A stretch of DNA of 64,000 nt from Isoetes taiwanensis (GCA_021234155.1 JAJEKV010000005.1:18024089-18088088); one strand, 5' to 3'; shown: positions 1 to 11,998, numbered from the stretch's first letter. Notes: generated by a model from the letters alone, not told the origin. Translations and numbers: made by a program.

Positions 1-300
1 TTTGTCCTTAGGCCTAACCACTTATTTATCGCGTTATTTTATAGGCATTCACCTCACAATATCAGCAATTAAATGTCATGCCACCTCACCATATAATTAA
101 ATGAGCCTTTTTCCATCACATCACTTTTTATATGGATCGGTGGAGATTTTGCTTTTTTTTAATCTAACGGGTGAAATCAAAGCCCCAAATAAGGGGTTGA
201 TTGGGGATCATGATGTGGCTTCATCGGTAGTTGGATCTCATAACGGGACCGTTAAGGCGGCGACACCCTCGGGTTACAAACAAGGGGGCGGACTTATATA
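1..300 (+). repeat. Arm of a second (type-2) TA-jointed element
   Basis: No gene is seen here. Positions about 165-300 closely match 32635-32790: both run from 'agccccaa..aagggg/gtgggttg' through 'ggatctca', 'ggaccgt', 'ggcgacacc' and 'cgggttacaaacaaggggg' to 'cttatataattgtatatata'. The preceding bases carry the 'gccacctcac' motif that all the element arms in this window share. The match shows a dispersed repeat family. That it is a transposable-element arm is inference. It ends in a short (TA)n tract. Confidence 0.7.
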
Positions 301-340
301 ATTGTATATATATACAAGTATGTGTACTATAAGGGGTGTA
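293..340. repeat. (TA)n joint between two unlike element arms
   Basis: A short 'tatataattgtatatatata' tract is followed by 'acaagtatgtgtactataag'. This matches the right-hand flank of the long (TA)n tract at 51272 ('acaagtatttatactatgag'). The left side belongs to the type-2 arm and the right side to the 'agattct' arm family, so two different arms meet at (TA)n. Confidence 0.65.
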
Positions 341-1638
341 CTGAGGCTAATGTATGACGTAAGTTTCTATAAGATTTTTAAGTTTATCAAGATTCCATTA
401 AGACCGTCCAATATTTTGGAAATATTCTATAAGATTCTTCGGAGAGTTTCGGAGATATATTAACATTCCCAAAGCTACTCGGAGTATTCCTTAAGATTAT
501 TCAAAAATCATTGCAAAAGCACACCCTTCCTTAAGATCCCTACAAAACAATGCCAAAAATCACGTCCCCCTTGACGTTTCAAGTTTCTAGCAATGCAGAG
601 CCTCAACCTCAAGGGCTAAGACCTTTTACTACCAACTATCAAGGGATGGCGAACGAAGTTATTGGCAAGATTGTCGCCAAATTTTTCAAATTTGTCACCA
701 AATTCTCAAAATATCGCGGAAAGTGAAATTTGAGCTTAAATAGATCGAAGATCTAAAGTTGAGTGTCAAAAATTAAGTTAGAAGAAGTCCCCGTCCGCAC
801 ATTTTAAAGTTCCGCAATGAAGAACTGCAAACTTAAGGGCTAAGACCTTTTTTACTACCAACCTTCAAGGGAGAACATGGTCAAAGAAGTTATTGGTGAT
901 TGTCGCCAAATTTTTTAGTGTCTGAGAGGCTAATGTATCGTGCGTAAGTTTCTATAAGATTTTAAGTTTATCAAAGCATTCCATTAAGACTATCCAATAT
1001 TTTGGAAATATTCTATAAGATTCTTCGAGAGTTTCCAAAGATATATTAACATTCCCCAAGCTCTTTGGAGTATTCCTTAAGATTATTAAAAAATCATTGC
1101 AAAGCACACCCTTCCTTAAGATCCCTACAAAACAATGCCAAAATACGCCTGCGTTTTCAAGTTTCTAGCAATGCGGAACCTCAACCTCAAGGGCTAAGAC
1201 CTATCAAGGAGCACATGGCTAACGGTTATTGGCGATTGTCGCCAAATTTTCAAATTATACGCGACGTTGTAGTATTGTCACCAAATTCTCAAAATATCGT
1301 GAAAGTGAAATTTGAGCTTAAATAGATCAAGATCTAAAGTTGAGTGTCAAAATTAAGTTAGAAGAAGTCAATACGTCCCGCACGTTTTAAGTTTCTGGCA
1401 ATGCAGAACCTCAGCTTAAGGGCTAAGACCTTTTTACTACCAACTTTCAAGGGAGAACATGGTCAAAGAAGTTATTGGCAGTATTGTCGCCAAATTTTTA
1501 AATTATTCTGCACGTAGTATTGTCACCAAATTCTCAAATTATTCTGCAATTGTCATCTGAAAGTGAATTTTGAGCTTAAATAGGTCAGTATCTAAAGTTG
1601 AGTGTCAAAAATTAAGTTCGAAGAAGTCAATATAATAG
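341..1638 (+). repeat. 580-bp direct tandem duplication, diverged arm sequence
   Basis: Copy A is 341-920 and copy B starts at 921. Both begin with 'gaggctaatgtat', continue through 'gtaagtttctataagatttt', 'tccaatattttggaaatatt' and 'aacattccc', then 'gggctaagacc' and 'attgtcgccaaatttt'. Inside each copy a smaller unit ('gggctaagacctttttacta...ggagaacatgg') recurs, giving four or five partial copies up to about 1632. The spaced 'aagattc' words suggest a decayed version of the 'agattct' arrays found later in the window. No coding potential is evident. Confidence 0.8.
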
Positions 1639-2549
1639 TGGAAGTTGGATTGATCAACAATGCCATATAGATTTATATAATTGTCTACTAGTCATTTAAC
1701 AATCTACAACAAGTAATCATTGGTAAATCCCAAAATTCTATTTGCTTACATCGAATTAATTTATTGCTATCACAGGGTGAATCCAAAAGTGTGTCTTTTA
1801 AATTTTACCTTCTCAATCATCTCAATTGTCCTGACAAATGGGAGTATGCATCTAGACCAAAGTCACAAAGTTTTTTAATTAAATCCCTCACTTTAATAGC
1901 CATTCGATTCCTAATTCCCTTGTTGGAACATTAATCCGCCATCCCCTCCAAAAGATTCTTTAACCATAGAAGCTCACCATTGTTTATTAGGACTTCTCAA
2001 TCCATAGAATAAGAATGATCTATGCCGTCAGACGTGTCATGCTAAACTTCAAAATTGCTTCCGTCTCTTAGTTAGACCAGCTGCTTTATATATGGAGGAA
2101 TAGACATGACAGCTAAAAAATGGGCTCAAGATTGTTAATCTATTCTCTCGTCGAGGAATGATTATGATAAGCGCCAATCATGTTAGCGAGGATTTTCAAC
2201 CACTTCTCAGAATTGGATGTAGCATTCCGTTAGCATCATTTTGCATAAATTACACCCTACTTGGGTCCTCGACGGGGCCGATGCGACTTCCATGGATTGC
2301 CTCAAGGCTTAAAAAAAGGTTGGCTGAAAAGGAGTCCAAGGGTGTTGGTGTGCAAAAGGCAGGATCGTGATGGCTTTGCCTCTTTAGGATTTCATTCTCG
2401 GAAAGCCTCCTTTCCAATATCCCATGGTCTTTGCAGCCAATAACCGGGTAAAATCTAGAGCTAAAAAGAGCCTTCAAAATGATATGAATCGGTGATCCGA
2501 CATGGTCCGAAGTTCTCGTACATATCAAGGACATGGGTGCCTCAAGTGA
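1639..2549. other. No recognisable gene
   Basis: AT-rich sequence without a recognisable repeat or protein motif. Short open frames at 2158-2561 on both strands do not resemble a known family. They may be the decayed 5' part of the JmjC fragment that follows, but I cannot show that. Confidence 0.4.
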
Positions 2550-3057
2550 GCTTCCCATCAAGATGCAATTTTACAAAGATCATTTCCTTGAGATCAAGAA
2601 AGATGGTTTCATCCGGGGCATTTGAATATCATCTCCCATGATATGCATTGGCATGCTCTTCTTTTGCTTTGCATGGCGTGTGGAAGATCATGACACGCAC
2701 AACCTAGATTATTTACACTTGAGTACACCTAAGGACGGGATCACGCCATACCTCGGATGCATCCCTTGCACTTTAGAAGTAGTGAGAATGTATGGGGGAA
2801 ATATTGATCCTGAAGCTCCTTTTGCACCTCTTGGAGAAAAAACAACAATTATGTCACCTGAAGTCCTTGTGGGCGCATGTGTCCCATGTTGCAGATTTGT
2901 GCGAGAATCGTGGGCGCAGTGTCCCTCATTGCGGAACTTTGCGTAATCTTTGGAGAACACATTGTTACACTCCCAAGCAAATATCATTTGGGGTTCAGCC
3001 ATGGTTTCGATCTAGCCATGATAGATCCCGACCATTTTAGCATGCAAAGACCGCGGT
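2550..3057 (+). pseudogene. JmjC-domain histone demethylase fragment (ELF6/REF6-like)
   Basis: The translation contains 'IGMLFFCFAWRVEDHDTHN', then 'DYLHLSTPK', 'GEKTTIMSPEVLV', 'VPCCRFV' and, in another frame, 'YHLGFSHGF'. This is the order and spacing of the catalytic JmjC core of plant KDM4-type H3K27/H3K9 demethylases (ELF6, REF6), nuclear Fe(II)/2-oxoglutarate enzymes. The first iron ligand in that family is the His of 'WHVED'. Here the codon reads CGT (Arg), so that ligand is missing, while the Glu and the distal His of 'GFSHG' are present. The frame breaks near 2945. JmjN, the zinc fingers and the rest of the protein are not seen. I read it as a truncated pseudogene or captured fragment. 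Sequence error could explain the His-to-Arg change and the frameshift. Confidence 0.75.
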
Positions 3058-3768
3058 AAAGCATTATCATCTATAGGAAGAGTTTAAAAGCCACAATAGC
3101 ATCAATGGCGGAAGATACACTTGGATGCTGAACCAACTCGTAATCAAAGTTTGACATCACGGAAAGATACTCTTGATTCCAACAAGTGTGAAAACCTGGA
3201 TGTAGTCAAGGGAATCTTGCATGCACAAGCTGCCGTACACCCTAAAACTGGCTGCAATGTTCCCATCCTGATTCACATAAGATAATAGAATCATACCTTG
3301 ACTGAGGCACTTTGTCATGCGATTGTGGCATTTTATGTTCTATAACCATATGTGTAGTCCAGCCCATAATGCAAACATATAACAAATTTGAGAAAATTTT
3401 GGCGGATCAGCGGGGAGCAACCTAGTGCAAGCAATGAAGCTTATGATCACAAGGTGGGCCTTAGTACAGCCCGATACCGGGTGATATAAAGCGCAAGCAA
3501 ATGCGAACTACAAGTAAATGCAAATTACAATAGAGCTTATCACCATGGATCACAAAGCAGATTAAGGATTTACGATAAGCAAGAAACTAAACATCAAAAT
3601 GCACATCGATACTCTTTGGGGAATTAATGGCTATTGAAGATGCCATTTGAGATTCAAGTGTGAACGAGTCTGATTTTTTCCTTGGTTAAAGTTCGTAAGA
3701 AGGTGGCCCGATGAATGAATCGCATGTTTGTCCATATATGATGTAAAAAGATTGATAAAATTGCTCAC
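3058..3768. other. No recognisable gene
   Basis: The sequence just after the JmjC fragment may still be its decayed continuation, but no motif is legible. The rest is AT-rich and featureless to me. Confidence 0.35.
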
Positions 3769-6485
3769 CTTCCCCATAGAATAATCTTTTCACCAAATGG
3801 CCCTGCTTCTGCTTGGATAGATGCAAGTTCTCCCTCCGCAAATGATTGAGCAGACCATGTACTCACGAAATTTGATGCTGGGAAGGCATCATCTGCTACT
3901 CTAAGCCAGCATTTCATGCCAATATGGAAAAGAATGCATATCCATTTGCCAAAATGATAATAAAACCTACTGCAACTATAGACTATACTGTGACATCTTA
4001 CAAATCTGATCTAATAGTTGCCTACAGAGCCTGTGCAACTCCAAACAACACCTCAGGATGCTCTTAAAAATCTAAAATGGACGCAAAAACATGATTATGG
4101 TGTTGTGGTGAAGCCTATGCAAGCCCAACAAAATCATATACCAAATAATCTGGAAGATTATGTTTGTTTCACTGCATAGCTGTAGTGTAGCAAACATAAC
4201 TTTGGTGCATTAATACGTAGTTACAATCAAGCAGCAGACAACCACATCCAAAAGCTTGCAACTGCTATTGATTGCACCGCGTACTTACTAGGTCTTTCAA
4301 GTCAGCATAGATGATCTAAAAAAGAAAAGAGATAAAGGAACCTTACCATGCACCATCTCGTCAAAGAACTGCATGATCGGAACCCATTTTTGTATAAAGA
4401 ATCCATGGTATGCCTTATCAACCTTCAAGTACTTTGGGAGAAGAAAAAAACCAAATGTCACATTTTGTTACCGTGATTTGAATAATAACAACAGACTGTA
4501 TTGTGCCTTGTATCACATTCTAGTAGCACACAGCTAGCGTAAAATGAAGCAAATTCAAACTCAAATCGAAATGTAACAATAAGAGTGTAACAAATACGTG
4601 AATGACAATCCAACAGTACTTCCATATATTTACCTCTGTGAAATGATCTTGTTGCACCTTTCAACAACTTTCCAGCTTTCTCAGATCAACTTGTCATCAA
4701 TGTAAAATGTTCATAGCCTCTTCTACAAGGCTTACATAGTTGCAGGCATCACGAAGACTATGAAAGTCATCTGGCCTCATACCACATCGGTTAACTTTGT
4801 ATCCCTCTAAATAAAGCATCACACATTGACAACAAACATTACGTGGTACAAAGAGCTCTAGTCTATTGGGTATTTTTGCAATGAAATATAAAATACACTG
4901 GATTTTCACAATTCATCAACAAAAATAAGAGTTCAGCTATCATACACAGCACCATGCACTGTAGCACAACTTCAATTCACTCATCGTAAATTCTGATATT
5001 TCAGATAATAAAGAATGAGCTTCTGCACTATGAGCCCATTTAGAAGAACCAGGTCAGGATTCCCTGGTGCCAAAAATGACTTAAATTTGGTGATAAAGTG
5101 TCCCACATCATAATTTGCATCTGTAATAGTAACGATTCGCATTGTTAGATTTCTCGCTCATTATCCAAATTGAAAATAGAGCAACATGTATCAGCTTTGA
5201 CCTTATCCAGACTCCAAATAGTGTTTGCATGAGATAGCTGGGTTCAAGAAAGGTAGGGCTCTTGATTGCTCATGCCTCCAAGCATGTGTATGCGAACCAG
5301 CAAAGTGCAGTATTTTGCTTCATAAATAAAGCTCCACAATCTGCTTGTCTGCAAAATAGAGAGAATGAGATGCAAGAGTTAGCAATAGTGCACGGAAAGG
5401 TATTCCTTTGCAAAAAAATGGAGGCATTCAGATATAATGGGCATAACCGGAAATAATGATGCCAATAGCATCTAGGGCCAGACTTCCCAAGAAATGCATC
5501 CAACTTTAATGCACATGGTTTATACACTTGTTGGAAAATGTAAGATACATTATGGGAGCATTTAAAGAGGGGCCAAGACAGACTCCTGCAACCTGAGTTC
5601 CTCGTTCAGATTAAATCACATGATTGCTGAGCAACAGGTCGGAATCTGTCCAGGTTTGTTCCTTTTCCCTGGCACTCAGGGTTTCCATCTCATAGCTAAC
5701 TGGCTCCACAAGAACCCCTAACTGCCAAAGAAATATACTTTCACAAGTGGAGGCTTTTTCCAAGAGGTAGACAAATAAGAGAAAGCCATAGCAGTATGAA
5801 AGGAGGCATGGCCATGTCGATGGCCTTGTTTGCCATACCTCTGCGCTTCTATCTCCGAAGGACATACAATAAGAGAAAACCATAATGGTATGAAAGGAGC
5901 CATGGCAATGGCACTGGCCTTGTTTTTGCTGCAAAGCAAACTCAAACAACTGAGAAAATATGTTACAATAAACCAGTGGAACAGCAACTCAGCCATTCAC
6001 CAATTTGAGCCCTGAGATGCAGTATTATTACCCTAGTACAGATAGAGAGGAACTGCAATAAAACATTGCAAATCGCTAAAGTGGATCCGGATGAAGGATA
6101 AGCAGTTTAGCAGAAGCGTAGGTAACCTGCAACCTAATGACATCATGGAGCTTCATTATGCTAGTGACTTCTGATTTTATTTTATAATGTCAAGCTTCAG
6201 GCCTCCTCTCAGAAGGACTATTGAACTATCATTTTGTATTTCAGGATACCCTCATTCCGCTCTTAAAAACCCCAATGAAGAAACGCGAGAAAATTGAAGT
6301 GAACTGTAAAAACACACTTACTTTGTCTGTACCATCATCAACTCAAGGATACGAGGAAGAAGTAAATCTGCCCTCTTCAAATTGTATCTGCTAATTCTAC
6401 TCAGGAACATTGGAACCAACGGATTTTCAGGCTCAGCAAACATCTTATCCATGAGGAAGATGATAATAGGGCCCCAATCAGTTAC
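3769..6485 (-). CDS. Unidentified multi-exon gene or fragment
   Basis: Several exon-like open stretches lie on the minus strand. The best is 6322-6485, bounded by 'cag' acceptor and 'gtaagtg' donor, encoding '..VTDWGPIIIFLMDKMFAEP' and '..RADLLLPRILELMMVQT'. Others are near 5620-5725 ('VLVEPVSYEMETLSAREKEQ'), 4985-5130 ('GNPDLVLLNGLIVQKLILYY'), 4695-4850 ('DDFHSLRDACNYVSLVEEAM'), 4340-4440 ('FFIQKWVPIMQFFDEMVHG') and 3769-3930 ('SFAEGELASIQAEAGPFGEK'). They are hydrophilic to mixed, helix-rich and read like conserved protein. I do not recognise the family. Whether all belong to one gene is inference from strand and spacing. Exon borders other than 6322-6485 are approximate. Confidence 0.4.
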
Positions 6486-6736
6486 CTGTACCAGCAAATT
6501 ATAAAAGTTCGGCTGCTACTTGCCATAAGGATATGGAAGCAGCAATAAATTAACGCAACGAAAAATATTGTGCACAATCAATAAAATTCAGGGGCATTTT
6601 CTTTGTACATACGATGGCGAGACCCCTAGCAACCTCGATGGAGCTGGACGAGATGGGTTTGCATGCAACAAAAATATGTACCAAAGTCTATACCAAGGAT
6701 TTTCTCAAGATCTCATTGCAATCGTTCAGGTATCAA

Positions 6737-7222
6737 TAATGGACTTGTATCAATAAAAAATAATTCCATGTTGCTGTCACAAGGCCCTGAATAAGAAATG
6801 AAGTGGTTAGCATTGATAAGTAACTCAATAGGTTGATAATTCTAGACTTAAAGAGAAAAATGATGATTCATCAACAATGATAAAAAAAATAGAGAAAAAT
6901 ACCACTGTGTGAAGGCGAGCAAAGCGGTCTCGTTAACTGAAACTCGCGATGGCATATCCATCTGGGATCACGGTCAATCATCGCTACGTTTAACTGAGCC
7001 AATGCATCTCCCATATAGTCATGAATTCCCAGCACTGCAAGGAAGCGTCAGACTACTCTCCAATCCAAAATTGAGACAAGCATAAAAATGCAATACCTGT
7101 GTACCATGTTTTCTGTAAACTTGGAGCAGTATATACGTTTGTAAAAGAAGTAAAGAACTTGCCATCATTAACTCCAGTTAATCCAGTGTCATAGAAATTA
7201 TCGCCTAACAAAAGGAAGTAAC
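6737..7222 (-). pseudogene. Purple acid phosphatase fragment (small plant PAP type)
   Basis: Exon 7097-7222 encodes 'GDNFYDTGLTGVNDGKF' and 'FTNVYTAPSLQKTWY'. It is followed in matching phase by exon 6903-7034, 'VLGIHDYMGDALAQLNV' and 'RDPRWICHREF'. A third short stretch at 6737-6788 reads 'MELFFIDTSP'. This is the metal-centre region of low-molecular-weight plant PAPs (PAP3/PAP7/PAP8/PAP17 type), secreted or vacuolar Fe-metal phosphomonoesterases. The GDNFY motif is intact. The GNHD motif reads GIHD, so a metal-ligand Asn is missing (AAT to ATT). The C-terminal HxH motifs and the signal peptide are not found. The downstream exons on this strand do not look like PAP. It is either a truncated copy or a gene disrupted by rearrangement. 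Confidence 0.8.
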
Positions 7223-8334
7223 CTGGGATGAACAAAAAGCTGTCTGGTTTTTCTCACAACTTATAAAAGGCCCTTGCCAGAGAAAAATGTCGAGGAATGA
7301 GAATCCACAAACAAAATACCCGGCCTGACTCTGAAACCCTAACACTCAAGGACCTGCTGGCTTCCACAACAAAGCAAACAGGGGGAAAAGAAAAGATGAT
7401 GGGCTACTCTGTAAGCAACCCCTCACTTCCATCAAACTCAAACCAATAAGAACGAATTCCTCCACTGTCACAAGAAAAGCGGTGACTGACAAAGGGCCTC
7501 CATGTGTCCAACTTCCCAACCACCGATTATGAGAGCAACCCGAGGAGTTGGAGAGGAAAATCAAAACACTAGAGCCGAGAAGACTTGCAAAGGAAAAAAC
7601 CCCTTTTGTGCCAATGACTCAAGCAGAGAGAGCATGTGTGGGGAATCCGGCAACACAAGGCAACGAGGGTGGGATGGCAATGGAATGAATAAGGCGAGAA
7701 GAAACCACGAGGAAAAGCGTGCCTGGACGACCGATTCGGAATGTTGCCAGCGGAGAAAAAAATTAGCAAAGAGCAAAGCAAGGAAAACCCGGTAAAGCCA
7801 AATTTGCACCACTCACTGCCTTGCTTCGATCCGGGAAGAGACTCTGAAGAAAAATTCGAAGGCAAACTCAAAAGAGGAACCTTTATACGATCGAAACCCC
7901 AAACAAGCAATTGAAATATTGAAGCCAAATAGAAGCCAAATATGGTCGGGAAGAAGCCAAATATGGAGAAAACGACTTCTCCAAAAATCCTTTGTATAGG
8001 GAATGGCAGATCAAAATTATATTTCTGTTTTCTTAAGAACGGTGACCAATAATGGTCGGATTAGGCGCAGAAGCGACCAATGTGGTCCGGATTAGTACTT
8101 GGGAGAGTAAAAGGAAACCCAAACCGGCCCCAATCTTTCCCATACCTCATACCTTATCGGCCCATATCCCCACCTCAGCCTAAGGCGTAAGAAAAACAAA
8201 GACATAAGCGGAACCCCGAAATGTCTTTGCGCCGGCAACCATGCCCACAATCCCATCGCCATTCCAAAACTCAGGAGAGTACCACCAAGATACCAGGCGG
8301 GGGGCCGGATCTGGAGCCCAGACGGGGGGGATAA
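7223..8334. other. Upstream of the PAP fragment; no clear gene
   Basis: This stretch would hold the 5' end and promoter of the phosphatase on the minus strand. I find no signal-peptide exon that clearly belongs to it. A short internal repetition is visible at 7930-7970 ('agccaaatatgg' twice) and another at 8325-8375 ('ggggataatttgggggtt' twice), the latter at the edge of the next element. Confidence 0.4.
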
Positions 8335-8649
8335 TTTGGGGGTTTCAGCGTCGAAAGGGGATAATTTGGGGGTTTTCAGCGTGCCGAAAATCCCTCGACC
8401 AATTCGATGGAGAATGGTGGGAGGGCTTTTGTTGTGGGCCGTTCATCTGAGAGATGGGCCAGTAGAGATCAATCTGTACCAATGTTTTGGTACACCAACA
8501 AGAAGGGTGCTTGGGGAGTTCTGAGGTGGCATGCGGACCCGTCCATCTCAAAAGATGGGCCAGTAGAATCAATCTCTACCAAAAATTGTGGCATAATCTC
8601 TACACCATTTGAGACTCTACATCATTTGTGGCACCCAATATAATTGTTT
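8335..8649 (+). repeat. Left arm of an inverted repeat (type-3 element)
   Basis: This segment is the reverse complement, with scattered changes, of 14945-15225. Shared landmarks in order are 'ataatttgggg', 'gttgtgggc', 'gatgggccagtagaga', 'ttggtacaccaacaag', 'gaggtggcat', 'tgtggcataatctctacacc' and 'catttgtggcacccaatata'. A shorter part is also inverted at 10440-10560. The inner end runs into (TA)n. The two arms form an inverted pair around about 6.3 kb of DNA. Confidence 0.85.
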
Positions 8650-8705
8650 GTATATATATAAGGATAATATATCCTTATATATATCTCTTATATATATACA
8701 ATTAT
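8650..8705. repeat. (TA)n-rich palindromic joint
   Basis: 'tatatatataaggataatat' followed by its own complement and a second TA-rich stretch, 'tatatatacaattatttgat'. Left of it is the type-3 arm. Right of it starts an 'agaatct' arm. Confidence 0.75.
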
Positions 8706-10428
8706 TTGATGGGTCCTATGGGGGTTGAATGTGGGTAGAGATTAATCCTATCAGATCTAATTTTGAGGTGGCACTTAAATGGCCCTTGGATTTGATGGGG
8801 GCATGCATGGGCCATGCACCCCATCCATGAGCAGTTGATCGAGACGCGTGTGAAATCTTGGCCCTTGATTTTTTAAAGGGAAGATGCAAGGAAGGTCCCT
8901 TAAAAGGTGCTTTTTAGTGCGGTCAATCTTAGCAGATTGGATCAAAGGGGAGGAAAAATCCTAACCATTAAATTTTTTATTAAATTGCAATTTCTTTATT
9001 AAAAGAGGTGAGGTGGCACCCTTATTTAATAAAAAGGTAATGAGGTGGCACCAACATTAATAGATGGACTTTCTAGGAAGCTTCTTTTTTTATAATCGAC
9101 TTCAAAGGTAGATAACTTGCGATGGGGGTGGGATGAAGGTGAGACCCACCATTGGATTCCTCTCGTCGAGAACTTCCCAATGAGTGGTGCTTTGGCATCG
9201 TTCCCTCATGATTGGAGCTAATGTGATCGAATACTAAGTTTCTTTTTGGAAACTTAGAATTTTCTGAGAATCTATCTTGAATTTAAAAGAATCTAGGGGG
9301 AATCTCCATAGGATTTTAGGGAATTTAAAGGAAGCTCAAAGAATCTTTGGGAATCTATGAGAATGCAAAGGGAATCTTTGAGATTCTATAGGAATCTTTA
9401 TAAAACCTTTGAGAATGTAGAAGAATCTTCATAGAATCTAAGGGAATCTAGGAGAATCTACATAGAAATATGGGAAATCTAGAGGAATCTTGAGATGATC
9501 TTTAGGAGGCTAGAGGAACCCCAACAAAATTAGGGAATTTATGGGAATCTCAAGAGAGAATCATAGAGAATCTAGTAGGATCGAAGTGCATCTTCATAAA
9601 ATCTTTGAGAATCCTTGAAAATCTATAGAATCTAAGGGAATCTATATAGAATCTAACAAAATTTAGGAGAATCAACATAGAATTTTTGAGAATCTAGAGG
9701 TTTCTTGTGATAAGTTAGAAAATCTAGAGGAATCTTTATAGAATCTTAAGAATCTAGGGAAGCTTTGTGGAATCTTAAGGAATCTTTCATTAATAAGTGT
9801 GTTTAGTAGGGGAATCTCGATAGAATCTAAGAGAATCTATATAGAATCTTGGAAAATCTGGGATAATCTTTGAGAATCTAGTTGAATCTTAAGAGAATCT
9901 TAAGTAACTTATGGGATTAAGAGTATTTAAAGGAATCTTCCTTAAATCTTTGAGAATCTAGGATACTTTTTCACGAATCTTCAAGAATCTAAGTGAATCT
10001 TTATAGAATCTTCATTGAATGGCTCGGAATCTAGCGAGAATCTAAGCGCTAAAGTCTTTGAGAATCTAGGGAATCTTGATGGAATTTTCAAGATTCTAGG
10101 GGAATCTCTATAGAATCTAACAAAATCTAGGAGAATCTACATAGAATTCTAAAGAATTTAGAGGATCCTTGTGATAACGTTTGAAATCTCGAGGAATCTT
10201 TGTAGAATCCTAAGAATCTAAGGGAATCTTAGGGAATCTTTTACACTAAGTGTGTTTTTCTAGGGGAATCTTGATAGAACCTAAAGGAATCTAAGAGAAT
10301 TTATATAGAATCTTAAGAAATGTAGAGAAAATTTGGGATAATCTTTGAGAATCTAGGGGAATCTTAAGAGAATCTTAAGTTTGGATGGCTCAAAATTTGT
10401 GTACTCCCTTATAGTACACTCACTTGTA
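8706..10428 (+). mobile_element. Solo 'agaatct' arm (type-1 element)
   Basis: The end domain at 8706-9240 shares with the arms at 35.6, 41.3 and 49.5 kb the words 'catgcatggg', 'gatgcaaggaaggtcc', 'gaggtgaggtggcaccc', 'taatgaggtggca', 'aagcttc' and 'gatcgaa'. From 9240 to 10380 it is a degenerate tandem array of 'agaatct' units spaced about 11-24 bp apart. It closes with 'tactcccttatagtacactc' and (TA)n at 10424. No opposing arm follows, so this is half of the palindrome seen intact at 49.4-53.0 kb. There is no open reading frame of note. Confidence 0.8.
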
Positions 10429-10990
10429 TATATATACAATTATATTGGGTGCCACAAATGATGTAGAGTCTCAAATGGTGTAGAGATTATGCCACAAATT
10501 TTTGGTAGAGATTGATCTCGGCCGTCCATCTCTGAGATGGACGGTCCAGACGGTGCCACCTCGTATCACCCCAAGCAACCCCCTTTTGGTAGAGATTGAG
10601 GTGTCGCCGCCGTGGCCGTTGAATGTGCGAGATCGACGGCCCAGATGTTGCCACCCTTATTTGGGGCTTTTGGTCTAGGCCGTCGGATCAAGGGGGAGAC
10701 AAAATCATAGCCATTGATCTTTTTGGAGAAACTACAAGGAAGGTGCAATTTTGGGGGCATTTAATCTAGGCCCTTCAAATTAAGGCATCTAATCTAGACC
10801 GTTATTTACAAGTCTGACCATTATTAATTTCATTAATGGCCCCTTATTTTGGGGTTTTTATTCTAGACCATTGGGCTCTTTAGATTCGATCTTAACCATT
10901 GGTTAATCGCCATCAAAATTTAATGCCAGCCCAATGCAACCACGTCTATGAAGTGTAATAAATGCCCTTGCATGAGGTGGCAGCCGTAAC
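10429..10990 (-). repeat. Type-3/type-2 arm sequence, inverted
   Basis: Positions 10435-10560 repeat the inner end of the type-3 arm ('attgggtgccacaaatgatg', 'tagagattatgccacaaa'). Positions 10560-10720 resemble, on the opposite strand, the type-2 arms at 0.2 and 32.6 kb ('ggtgtcgccg', 'gccgttgaatgtgc', 'ttggggctttt'). This is a mosaic of element ends. It runs into unique sequence near 10990. Confidence 0.65.
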
Positions 10991-11644
10991 ATTAGAAAGG
11001 GTAACATTTTTTCCAACGCCATTTCCCAGCTCAAGGTCATCAGCGGAGCACAAGCACCGGGGCATGGCAACGAGTGCTTCCATTTTCAAACCTGCAAATT
11101 AGAATATATTTCTCAACCGAAATTCTAGCTTTTCCCATTTGGGTGTTTGTCCCTGATCCCAAATTCTAGCTTAAATTATTCTGTCTTGATTTCAAACTTC
11201 CCTGTTCCTTGCCATGCGGCCATCTACTTTCGTTAGAAAGTTCGAATTTTTCTTCTTTCTTCCTTCTGGCGTCTTACTTCACCGGACTGTATGATGGAGC
11301 CAGCTATGTTCTGTTCTAAAACGTAAACTGCAGTTAAGCATTTGTTGATTTTTGTTTGTCTTCATTTTCTATCGTAGCTCTGTTCTAAGACGTACACTGC
11401 CACCGGGTTCAATTCCTGGTCATTTTCTTTTGGATCATTCACTGATTTTGGCATGTCGGTGGTCCTTAGTCAAACAGGGAGCTCGAGTAAGATATCCGCC
11501 TCTGTATCTGCTTTTCATTCTTTGACTGATGCATGGACTAGGGGATTGAAGCGACCCCTGCTTGGGAAATAGGTTGGCATCTTCTAATCGATCTGCACCA
11601 TGGTTAAATGTTCAATTAAAGCCTTTCTTGAACTCAGATACGAC
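10991..11644. other. No recognisable gene
   Basis: The upstream flank of the folylpolyglutamate synthase fragment. I see none of that family's N-terminal motifs (no AGTKGKGS-type P-loop). The bases at 11405 look superficially like a tRNA T-arm but have no tRNA around them. Confidence 0.4.
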
Positions 11645-11998
11645 TCAAAATTGCTTCGCCAGTTGATAGGAAATTAAAGCTAGGATTGTCCGGCGACCAT
11701 CAGTATATGAATGCAGGTCTAGCTGTTGAACTATGTAACTCCTGGGCAAAACGAAGAAGGAAACAACAGCATATTCATATGGTGGAAAGTGTTGGTAGTC
11801 GCTGGGTTGTGAATTGTTTCATTCATGTCATGGTTCATGTTCTATCGTATTTGAGGCTGATGAGAACTACCTTTTTTCTTCATCTAGGCAACAGAGAGAG
11901 GCAGTCTACCAGAACCTTATATTAAGGGCTTATTAAATATACAACTATTGGGCAGGGCACAAATCGTAAATGAGCTTGAGCAATTTGTTGAAGATTGA
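11645..11998 (+). pseudogene. Folylpolyglutamate synthase fragment
   Basis: 'KLGLSGDHQYMNAGLAVELC' (from about 11669) and, after a probable intron ending in 'catctag' at 11887, 'GSLPEPYIKGLLNIQLLGRA' plus 'QIVNELEQF' match the central to C-terminal Mur-ligase-type region of plant FPGS. That enzyme adds glutamate tails to folates in cytosol, plastid and mitochondria. Only these two exons are legible. The P-loop and earlier catalytic parts are absent upstream and I cannot follow the protein beyond 11998. The fragment lies between the inverted arms at 8.3 and 15.2 kb, so capture by or disruption through element insertion is possible. Confidence 0.75.

Noticed and set aside
9240-10380. CRISPR-like spaced repeats
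   Set aside because: Units are very short, degenerate, irregularly spaced and without unique spacers, in a plant nuclear context.
11400-11430. T-arm-like 'gggttcaattcctgg' of a tRNA
   Set aside because: No acceptor stem, anticodon arm or D-arm fits around it.
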